Below, piece after piece: positions 14,951 to 21,770 of a stretch of 24,168 nucleotides of DNA. The translations under genes were made by a program, and so were the position numbers. The notes under the pieces are model-generated. The model was not told the DNA's origin. It saw only the letters and a program-made list of their open reading frames with translations, and did not search any database. The stretch is from the NCBI GenBank assembly GCA_009780755.1, contig WQZL01000010.1:1-24168 (forward strand), in the 5' to 3' direction. Source of the DNA: Promicromonosporaceae bacterium (GTDB taxonomy: Bacteria > Actinomycetota > Actinomycetes > Actinomycetales > Cellulomonadaceae). Numbering within the stretch: the first letter of the stretch is position 1; each line of letters starts with the position of its first letter.

Positions 14951-15018
14951 CACGTCATCCTGCGCGAAGCCGCAGGCTTTAGGCTCTGCGACGCGCTGTG
15001 CACCCGCAGAGTGACGTG
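14951..15018. repeat. Second nested inverted repeat
   Basis: The 14-base arms at 14951-14964 (CACGTCATCCTGCG) and 15005-15018 pair at 12 of 14 positions. Inside, CCTGCG/CGCAGG and CTCTGCG/CGCAGAG give alternative stems. This also looks like a dispersed intergenic repeat unit. Confidence 0.65.
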
Positions 15019-15050
15019 AGTTTTGATGGTTGAGACCTGTTCGATCAGGC

Positions 15051-15065
15051 GTGGGCTAGGCCCAC
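15051..15065 (-). terminator. Hairpin just downstream of the TasA-like gene
   Basis: GTGGGCctaGCCCAC forms a perfect 6-bp stem with 3-nt loop, starting 16 bp after the stop codon. No U-tract follows, so it may protect the upstream message end or attenuate transcription rather than terminate fully. Confidence 0.4.
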
Positions 15066-15080
15066 TAGATCAGGTGTTGC

Positions 15081-15989
15081 TCAGTTAAAGTACGCGCCGG
15101 TGTGACGGACCTGCTGCAGGTTGAACGCCATGCCTTCAAACGCGGTCAGCATGTTGCGGCCCTGGTTGTAGTTCACAAACTCCGGGTCGTTGATGGTCGG
15201 CACGTCGCTGTCTGCGGGGTAATCCGGGTTCGGGATCTGCGGGATGGTGACGTTGTTGCCACCCTGGGCGCCAATGGTGCCGTCGTAGTTGTTCGCCTCG
15301 TCGTCGCCGGCCTGCCAGAAGCGGCCGATGATGAGTACGGTCACAACCGTCTCGCCATCTTCGCCAACCGAGAACACCAGCTCGTCAACGGTGTCGTCGT
15401 GGTAGACGCCATCGGTGAGAACGTCGGTGGTCAGGTAGGCGATGTGCAGCACGTCACCCGTGAAGGTGCTCAGGTCGAAGGGCACCTCGGTGATGTCATC
15501 ACCCTCAGCGTCCTCACCGAAGACCATAGCCTCATCATCGATGAAGATCGAGAAATACCAGGTCCAGAACGGGTTGTCCAGCGCCTCAGCGGCGTCGTCC
15601 AGTTCCATCTCTAGGGCAGCGACCAGGTTGTCGCCAACCATGGTGATGTCCAAAACGGCCGACATAGCCACGGTGTCACCAGGCACTGCGCGCCAGTCCT
15701 CCGCCTCGAACGCGTGACCGGGGATGTCGGTGCCCGGCACGTAGCCGCCCTTGTCCGTACGGTCTTCGGAAATGTCAAACATTCCCGAAGCCTCATTCAG
15801 TACCAAGTTCAGGTCACCAGCGGTGATGGCGCCACCCTCGAAGTCAGCCGAGGCCGACCACAGGGCGAAGGTGCCACCGCCAACGAGGGCGACAGCACCA
15901 GCGGTGATGCCAGCCATCCACAGCAGACCCTTGCGACGCTTCTTCTCCTCGGTGACGACAATCACGGGAGCGTTCATGTTGTTCTCCAT
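15081..15989 (-). CDS. TasA/camelysin-like exported protein with SipW-type alternate signal peptide
   Basis: This 302-aa protein has a KKRRKG n-region, a hydrophobic core WMAGITAGAVALVGGGT (24-40) and the junction FALWSASADFEGGAITAGDLNL (41-62). That pattern is the signature of SipW-dependent exported proteins such as TasA and camelysin, which polymerise outside the cell. Residues 102-126 give VPGDTVAMSAVLDITMVGDNLVAAL, the same PGD...GDNL-x-A-x-L framework as the next upstream-but-one gene product. The mature part is strongly acidic and has no Cys. Two starts are possible: M1 (15989) has AAGGAG 11 nt upstream and M5 (15977) has GGAG 6 nt upstream. It is the best candidate for a major fibre subunit: it has its own hairpin-rich leader and a stable hairpin downstream, both of which can raise expression. 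The cognate SipW is not in the window. Confidence 0.88.
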   Translation of the reverse strand: MENNMNAPVIVVTEEKKRRKGLLWMAGITAGAVALVGGGTFALWSASADFEGGAITAGDLNLVLNEASGMFDISEDRTDKGGYVPGTDIPGHAFEAEDWRAVPGDTVAMSAVLDITMVGDNLVAALEMELDDAAEALDNPFWTWYFSIFIDDEAMVFGEDAEGDDITEVPFDLSTFTGDVLHIAYLTTDVLTDGVYHDDTVDELVFSVGEDGETVVTVLIIGRFWQAGDDEANNYDGTIGAQGGNNVTIPQIPNPDYPADSDVPTINDPEFVNYNQGRNMLTAFEGMAFNLQQVRHTGAYFN

Positions 15990-16011
15990 AGTTGTTGTTT
16001 CTCCTTGTCAT

Positions 16012-16073
16012 GCACCGAACGGTGCGATTGGTGCACCAGTTCGGTGCCTCGGAACATCTCGGATGCTCCGAGA
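16012..16073 (-). promoter_or_regulatory. Two hairpins in the leader of the TasA-like gene
   Basis: GCACCGAAC (16012-16020) and GTTCGGTGC (16039-16047) pair perfectly, with an inner GGTGC/GCACC stem. TCTCGGAtgcTCCGAGA (16057-16073) is a second perfect 7-bp stem with a 3-nt loop. Neither has a U-tract. They lie in the 155-bp gap between the neighbouring genes and could be RNA-stabilising or processing hairpins, or form part of a separate promoter region. Confidence 0.5.
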
Positions 16074-16144
16074 AGTTGTTAGGTTGCTATTCAGTTGTGG
16101 TCGGATGCCGCGGTTTCGATGAAGCTCAACCGGCGGCAACGTGG

Positions 16145-17137
16145 TTAGGAGCGGAATGCGCGCGGGGTGGCACGCAAAAGGACATCTGGTTCCAGGGCCG
16201 GGTCTGGGTGGATGGGGAAGTAGTTTTCGTCGTGGTCGCGGCTGATCGAACCGTCTTCGCCGATGCCCTCTGCGGTACCGCGAGCGCCGTAGGTGCCGAC
16301 GGGCGGGATGATGGGCGGGAACGCCACCCAGGCGCGCCACTGGTCGAAATCGACGTGGATGGCGTCATCGCTTTGGCCGGTGCCCCGGACGGTGGCGTCC
16401 GCGACGTATTCGGTATCGGGGCGGTGGTTGAACTTGAGTGCGACGCACCAGGGGTGGTAGCCGTCCTCCTGGGTCCGCAGCGACGGCACGATCTCTACGG
16501 CGGTGGGATACAGCCCGCCGGCGGCATCTAGCACGTGTACGTTGCGGGTGGTCTCGCGATTAACCTCGGGCACGTTCGAGCAGTCGCGGCCCAGGGCGGC
16601 CGGGAAGACGATTAGCGTGGAGTGACCGAGCAGCGTCTGATACGAAGCGGTGCCGCCATTGCCCAGGGAGTGGGCGACGCGGTTCTCGTAGCAGGCGTAC
16701 TCGTAGCCCGCATCGTCCTCGCACACGGTTAGGGTGCGGCGAGACTGGCCGACTTGGATCAGGTCGTACTCCATGCCGAACACGCCATCGGCGCGGCCGT
16801 ACACGGTGAACGGCCAGATAATCCATTCGGGGTCGGGGCCGGTTTGATCCATGATCTGTGCGATCACGGCGCCGGGAATAACGATGTAGAGGGGGCTGCT
16901 CAGCGGCACGGCCGGGTAGCCCTTCGGCGCGGTGGTGGCATTCTCATTCGGGGCGGGCCAGGATGAGACGTTCGTTGAAACGCCGAATGCGACATTGCCC
17001 ACGGGCAGCGGCAGAATGATGGTGTTGTCGTTGTCGGACCATAGCGCCTGCGCGATGGTGATACCGCCGAGGGTGGCGCCGAAGGCAATCAGCCCAGCCA
17101 GGGTGGTACGCCCGACGAGGTTTAGCCTCTTAATCAC
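16145..17137 (-). CDS. Exported protein with degenerate SipW-type signal peptide
   Basis: The 330-aa product begins MIKRLNLVGRTTLAGLIAFG followed by ATLGGITIAQALWSDND, then a PVGNVAFGV strand (45-53). The ALWSD junction and the following G-N-V-x-F strand resemble the alternate signal peptides of its neighbours, although the canonical ITAGDL is altered. Later it has three Cys-bearing segments (VCEDDAGYEYACYE, GRDCSNV, HPWCVAL), probably forming disulfides outside the cell, and an acidic, His/Asp-containing C-terminus. I do not recognise a known domain in the body. GTG 17137 overlaps the previous stop as GTGA; an upstream GTG 17149 is less likely. It is probably translated by coupling with the 17134-17943 gene. 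A minor or tip subunit is one possibility. Confidence 0.75.
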   Translation of the reverse strand: MIKRLNLVGRTTLAGLIAFGATLGGITIAQALWSDNDNTIILPLPVGNVAFGVSTNVSSWPAPNENATTAPKGYPAVPLSSPLYIVIPGAVIAQIMDQTGPDPEWIIWPFTVYGRADGVFGMEYDLIQVGQSRRTLTVCEDDAGYEYACYENRVAHSLGNGGTASYQTLLGHSTLIVFPAALGRDCSNVPEVNRETTRNVHVLDAAGGLYPTAVEIVPSLRTQEDGYHPWCVALKFNHRPDTEYVADATVRGTGQSDDAIHVDFDQWRAWVAFPPIIPPVGTYGARGTAEGIGEDGSISRDHDENYFPIHPDPALEPDVLLRATPRAFRS

Positions 17138-17943
17138 GACGTCACCCACTGCCCAGCAATCTCGGAGATTTCGAGCGTTCCCGGAGCGAGGTGAGGAAGT
17201 GCTTGGGGTGAGAATCCGGGTCCGCTTCGTACCTGTTCTAGCCGCAGCCCCAGGGAACCACCCAACCAGTGCGTGTGGTCGTTCCCGGTCACGCCGCGGC
17301 GCAACTGGTGTACCCAGTTCAGGTCGCCGGTGATTTCGACGTAGATCACCACGTCGAGACTCAGCGTCACACCCGCGCTGGAGCCAACCAGGTAGCCATG
17401 CTCCCCAAGCTCACCGGCAACGAAGGGGCCAGCTACCCGTTCCCCAGATTGATAGACGAACATCTCCAACGTCACGGATTGCTCGTTGTTTCCATCTGGT
17501 ACGAAATCGGCCACAAGCACGGCGTTTAGGTTGTCACCCTGCAAGAATGCCTGTACGGGAACGGAGACACGCAGCATGTCGCCGGGCATCACTACCTCGT
17601 CCGCAGCCGGGTTGAAGGATGTGGCGGTGGTCACGTCTTCGCACTCGTCATACGGCTCGCCGTACTCATCTAGGGGGTACACGCAGGTGGTGACGATCTC
17701 TTCCCATAGCTGCGGACCGGTCACGGTCAACTCCAGGTCACCTGCGATGACCGAACCATCCTCGAAGGGAGAGTCAGCGAACCACAACGCGAAGGCGGTG
17801 GAGGCGGCGGCGATCCCGATGACGGCGGCCATCACGGTGCCAGCGGCAGCCCGACGGGCGGCCAGACGATTGCGTCGGGCAGCCCGGCGAGTGCGCGGAA
17901 CGGTGGCCCCCTCGCGGATAGACCGTCTCGTCTGCAAGCTCAT
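17134..17943 (-). CDS. TasA/camelysin-like exported protein with alternate signal peptide
   Basis: The 269-aa product has a long Arg/Ala-rich n-region (residues 6-32), a hydrophobic core (TVMAAVIGIAAASTA, 36-50) and the junction FALWFADSPFEDGSVIAGDLEL (51-72), the SipW-type pattern. VMPGDMLRVSVPVQAFLQGDNLNAVL at 118-143 is homologous in layout to residues 102-126 of the 302-aa protein. Two Cys (87 and 101) flank an acidic Tyr/Pro-rich loop. Its ATG overlaps the stop of the large beta-helix gene as ATGA, so translation is likely coupled, and its own stop overlaps the next start as GTGA. Extracellular fibre component is inferred. Confidence 0.85.
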   Translation of the reverse strand: MSLQTRRSIREGATVPRTRRAARRNRLAARRAAAGTVMAAVIGIAAASTAFALWFADSPFEDGSVIAGDLELTVTGPQLWEEIVTTCVYPLDEYGEPYDECEDVTTATSFNPAADEVVMPGDMLRVSVPVQAFLQGDNLNAVLVADFVPDGNNEQSVTLEMFVYQSGERVAGPFVAGELGEHGYLVGSSAGVTLSLDVVIYVEITGDLNWVHQLRRGVTGNDHTHWLGGSLGLRLEQVRSGPGFSPQALPHLAPGTLEISEIAGQWVTS

Positions 17944-20900
17944 GGAATCACCACCCGAGTGTCGGAGGGGATCAGCACGGAGCAGTATGAGAAGTGGTAC
18001 GACTCACCGTCTGGGAGCAGGGGGATGTGCCCGATGAAGCCGTTAGTGCCCAGGCGCAGGTCGGTGTCGGTCACGTCGATGTCGCGCAGGGTGGTCTCCC
18101 ATTGGTCCTCCGAGATGTTAGTGACGGTCCACACGAAGCAAACGGGTTGCAGGTAAATCATCGGCGAGCCGGAGGTCACGTAAGTGCCGGTGGCCATGAT
18201 GGTGGCGGGCGTCGAGCTGTCCCCGACATTGGCGAATGTGCGTCGGGTGATCTGTAGGCGCGGGTCGGTGTAGAACAGCGCGATCTCCATGCTGGGCACC
18301 ACGAGGCCATCAAAGTTCGGGTCCGAGGAGCGCACGGTGTGGTGAACCCAGGCCGGGGTTTCAGGCAGCACCGGGCCGGAGGCCACGGTTACCCGAATTA
18401 GGTCACTCCATACCTCACCAGCGTCGATGGTGGGGCTAAGCGTTAAGGGCAGCACGGTGGGATCGGCCGGGTTTTGCTCTACCGTGGAGGTGAACAGCAG
18501 GTCGCCGGTCACCACCGGCGCTCCGGGGCGGATGCCTAGCTGATAGTCGCGGCCAATCTCGTCGGCGGTGATGATTGCGATGCGATGCGGCTGTACCTGT
18601 AGTGGATTAATGAACGTGATCTGGTTGTCGGTGTACGTGGCCGGGGAGGGGTTGTATACGCCCTGAATCGAGCGCACCGTGTTTGCACCCAGGTTCAACG
18701 TCACCGTCGCCGAGTCATCCACGGCCACCTTGATCGAAATCTTCATGTCATATGAGTCATCTATCACGGTGAACGAGACGATGCGCGCGTTTATCAACGC
18801 TGGGTTGCGGGTGCAGTACGCGGGTTCCGGCGCGCCGGTGACGGCGTTGGGCGTGCAAGTGATCGGTTCAACAGTCATGTCGATGCTGTCGGGGTCGAAC
18901 GAGGAGAGATCGAGCGGCGCGCTGGATTCCACGATGAAGTTCAGGAACCGGCGCATGGTCGGGTCCGGTTGCTCCTCTAGGGGAGCCTGATTGATGGTCA
19001 ACGTGGGGGCACAGATACCGGCAACCGTCGTGGCGCGAGAGAACTGCGTACTCTCGGGCTGCCCGTGGGCCATACCGTGGGTCTGTAGCCGCAGGAAGCC
19101 GGTGATTTGCCCGGTAACTGGATCGACAATCTGTGTAGTGGTGGCGCGGCCAGGTACGTTTACGATCCCGTAGTTGGCCAAAACCACCTCGCCGACGGGC
19201 ATATGAATCAGCAGAGTCTCCCGGTCGCCTTGCCCACCGGAGGCGGTGATGCCGGTGGCCGTGCCCAGGAATACCTCGGCCTGGTTGTTGCGAGTCCAGT
19301 AGACGTCGATCTTGATTTCGCCGCTCTGCCGGTGGGCGGTGGTACCGAGCAGGCCGGTGCCGGTGCCCCAGTCTTCACTTGGACGAACGGTCATGGTCAC
19401 GGCGCAGGTGGGTTCCTCGACGAGGGAGCCGTCTTCGGCCACCGTCATGATCGGGCGATCATCGCGGTTGGCCTCGATGGCGTTTGTGGGCAGATGCGGG
19501 CCAACGTGAACCTGTGTGGTGCCGGCCAGCATGTGCCAGGTGGTCATGTTCCGGTTAGCGGAGTTATCGACATTGCGGAATAGGTTGCCGCCTCGCGAAC
19601 GACCGGCCACAGCCGAAGTCGCGTCTCCAGGAGCCTCAGCCGTGCCGCCGACGGCCCAGGAAGAAATCTCCTCGTAGCGGGTGAGCTGCTGGCCGGTGCC
19701 GGTACCACGCTGGGCGGTGCCGTAGGAGAAGGTGTTGCGGTACACCGAGGTGGTGCCCGAACGCCAGGCTACGACCGCGCCGAAGCGGTGGTTAAAGCCG
19801 TCGAAGTGGTTATCGCGGACGAACACTCCCGAGGCCACGGTTGAGGCCGTGGCCGAGTTGGCCGAGTTTGTCACCAGCGCTCGGTTGCCTGGAGTAGCGC
19901 CGCCTGCCGATGGGATGAAGATCGCGGCGGTGTTGTTGTTGTTGGCCGAGGTGGTGCGTTGAACGGCTGCGGTTTGGCCTGCCTGTGTGCCGGCCGTCCC
20001 TGGGGTCCAACCGGGGGCACCACCGGTACGCCAAAACGAGGAACCAGGAGTGTCTAGGTTCGGGGCGGTGGCGATGCGCGGCATCGAGAAGAAGTTGTAC
20101 TCGATGATGGTGGTGCCCAGCAGACGCCCCCCGGAGGGCAGCGAGATCACGGCGCGCTCTAGGCCGGTGGGGCCAACGTTGTCGGCGAAGATCGAGTTGG
20201 TGACGGTCAGATCGCGTAACCGGGGGGCGTTGCCATTACCGGTCGCCAGGGCATTCAGTGCGCCACCGGTCTCGCCCGGCGGGGCAGCGGTGGGGCCACC
20301 CGTGGTACCACCCAGGCTTTGGGTGAAGGAAAGCATCCGCGAGTTGGGGTTATTGAAGTGACGCAACTCAATGTTGTCAAAGGTTAGGCCGTTCACCTGT
20401 ACCCAGTCAGCGTTACCGCTGTTGACATTGCCAGCGGCGAGAATGCCAACGAAGTTCAGCAGACGCGGACGACAGCCGTCGTAGGCCGTCTCGGTGCAGG
20501 CGCCGGCGGTGCCGGCCGGGTGAATGACCGACAGATCCTCGATGCGAATGTTCTGCATCGGAGAGTTGTCGGCACCGGCCCCGAAGACAAAGATGCCCTG
20601 ATTTTCCATCCAGGTACCAGGGTTCTGCGCCCTGGTACCGCGGACCGTGCTGTTAAACCGGGACAGGTCATACCCACGAACCGTCACATTCTGCGCATTT
20701 TCGCGGAACACGGCGAATCGTTCGGCGCTGCCATTGTTTGGAATTGCCGCCGAACGCTCGCCGTTGGCCCCGCCGTCGAGCAGCACGTTATCGGCTTGCG
20801 GACCAAACACAAATGAGGTCGATGATGAAATTGGTTGGTGGATATTGTAAAGATTTACGTTAGGGGCGTTCACAAAAAACAGCGAAATTGGATGAAAGCC

Positions 20901-21533
20901 CAGGCGGGTATGACCCCAGTAGGGCACTAGCCGATCATCTAGGTCGATAGTCATCGGGGCGGTGATATGGAACATCGCCCCGCCACCGACGGCCCGCTGC
21001 ACTTGGTTGGTTGCCGGGCCATCGGCCTCCGGCCACTGCACCTGGCCGCGCCCGACATCGTGCATCATCAGGTGTTCGCGAATCCAGGTAGCCATTGCGC
21101 CGTTGGCGACAGCGGTCCCAGGGCTGGCGGTGAGCGGGGTGCCCACCCCGGCTGGGATCGGCATGAAGGTGTGATGCTCGATCGCTGGATCGACCGTAAT
21201 TAACACGTCTCCGGCATAGGTACCACCCAGCGCATTTGCCTCGGAGATGGCCGCGCGAAGCGTGCAGTATCCAGCCGCGTTGGCGCAGATACCATCGCCG
21301 GGGTTGATGGAGTCTCCGCCCTCCCAGGAAGTGGAGTTGATTACCAGTGTGTATGGAGCGGCCTGAGCCGGAGCAGCTAGCACTACACCCGTGATGAAGA
21401 CAGCAATCAGCGCCGCCATCACGGTTGGGCGGCGAAGAACTTGCTTCGCCTTTGTGTAGCGAACGCGGGCACGCCAAGGACGGCCAGGCGCGGCAGCCTG
21501 AGCCACTCGGCGATGCCGTGCTTGCTCGGCCAT
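17940..21533 (-). CDS. Secreted parallel beta-helix surface protein (CSLREAI-like), paralogue 1
   Basis: This 1197-aa protein opens the surface operon. It has an unusually long Arg/Lys-rich n-region (1-36), a hydrophobic core (38-55) and a likely signal cut after AQA (about 58). C-T-L-R-A-A-I-S-E-A-N-A-L at 90-102 is a close CSLREAI variant. Asn-rich beta-helix repeats follow (NVTVRGYDLSRF, LTVTNSIFADN, IIEYNFFSM, VFVRDNHFDGF) to about residue 690. Ig-like regions come next (VYWTRNNQAEVFLGTATGI, FLNFIVESS, DNQITFINPLQ) and then a C-terminal domain with CFVWTVTNISEDQW and IDVTDTD. It is collinear with the 1027-aa product over its whole length, so the two are paralogues, each at one end of the cluster. 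No LPxTG or membrane anchor is seen. ATG 21533 has AGGAG 9 nt upstream. Its job (adhesin, fibre sheath, glycan binding) is inferred only. Confidence 0.87.
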   Translation of the reverse strand: MAEQARHRRVAQAAAPGRPWRARVRYTKAKQVLRRPTVMAALIAVFITGVVLAAPAQAAPYTLVINSTSWEGGDSINPGDGICANAAGYCTLRAAISEANALGGTYAGDVLITVDPAIEHHTFMPIPAGVGTPLTASPGTAVANGAMATWIREHLMMHDVGRGQVQWPEADGPATNQVQRAVGGGAMFHITAPMTIDLDDRLVPYWGHTRLGFHPISLFFVNAPNVNLYNIHQPISSSTSFVFGPQADNVLLDGGANGERSAAIPNNGSAERFAVFRENAQNVTVRGYDLSRFNSTVRGTRAQNPGTWMENQGIFVFGAGADNSPMQNIRIEDLSVIHPAGTAGACTETAYDGCRPRLLNFVGILAAGNVNSGNADWVQVNGLTFDNIELRHFNNPNSRMLSFTQSLGGTTGGPTAAPPGETGGALNALATGNGNAPRLRDLTVTNSIFADNVGPTGLERAVISLPSGGRLLGTTIIEYNFFSMPRIATAPNLDTPGSSFWRTGGAPGWTPGTAGTQAGQTAAVQRTTSANNNNTAAIFIPSAGGATPGNRALVTNSANSATASTVASGVFVRDNHFDGFNHRFGAVVAWRSGTTSVYRNTFSYGTAQRGTGTGQQLTRYEEISSWAVGGTAEAPGDATSAVAGRSRGGNLFRNVDNSANRNMTTWHMLAGTTQVHVGPHLPTNAIEANRDDRPIMTVAEDGSLVEEPTCAVTMTVRPSEDWGTGTGLLGTTAHRQSGEIKIDVYWTRNNQAEVFLGTATGITASGGQGDRETLLIHMPVGEVVLANYGIVNVPGRATTTQIVDPVTGQITGFLRLQTHGMAHGQPESTQFSRATTVAGICAPTLTINQAPLEEQPDPTMRRFLNFIVESSAPLDLSSFDPDSIDMTVEPITCTPNAVTGAPEPAYCTRNPALINARIVSFTVIDDSYDMKISIKVAVDDSATVTLNLGANTVRSIQGVYNPSPATYTDNQITFINPLQVQPHRIAIITADEIGRDYQLGIRPGAPVVTGDLLFTSTVEQNPADPTVLPLTLSPTIDAGEVWSDLIRVTVASGPVLPETPAWVHHTVRSSDPNFDGLVVPSMEIALFYTDPRLQITRRTFANVGDSSTPATIMATGTYVTSGSPMIYLQPVCFVWTVTNISEDQWETTLRDIDVTDTDLRLGTNGFIGHIPLLPDGESYHFSYCSVLIPSDTRVVIP

Positions 21534-21770
21534 ATGAGGTCACTCCTGTGTTGTGTTGAGTCAAACAGTTTTAGATTTACGCGAAATGTCTCCGCAGGAA
21601 ACATAGAGGAGAACTGAACAAAAGTGTGGGATATAAAAATAGGTTAAATCACCAAAAATCGGGCGTAATCAACAAAAGCGCAGGTCAGCGCGAGTGATTA
21701 AAGTGGGAATATTTTGTGAATGCAGAAGCCAGCGCCAAAGCAGGCAGCAGAACGCGCCAATGCGGTCTTC
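21534..21770 (-). promoter_or_regulatory. AT-rich promoter region of the surface operon
   Basis: This 237-bp region is far more AT-rich than the flanking genes. It holds imperfect direct repeats AATCACCAAAA (21647-21657) and AATCAACAAAA (21667-21677) exactly 20 bp apart, with a looser copy near 21613-21623, plus TTAAATCAC and GTGATTAA in inverted order. Spacing by two helical turns suggests a regulator-binding array. Several TTG/TA-rich -35/-10 pairs are possible and I cannot choose one. The mRNA leader ends with CAGGAG before the ATG. Confidence 0.5.

Noticed and set aside
14888..15018. CRISPR-like repeat array
   Set aside because: The repeats are inverted, not direct, and there is no regular spacer pattern or cas gene.
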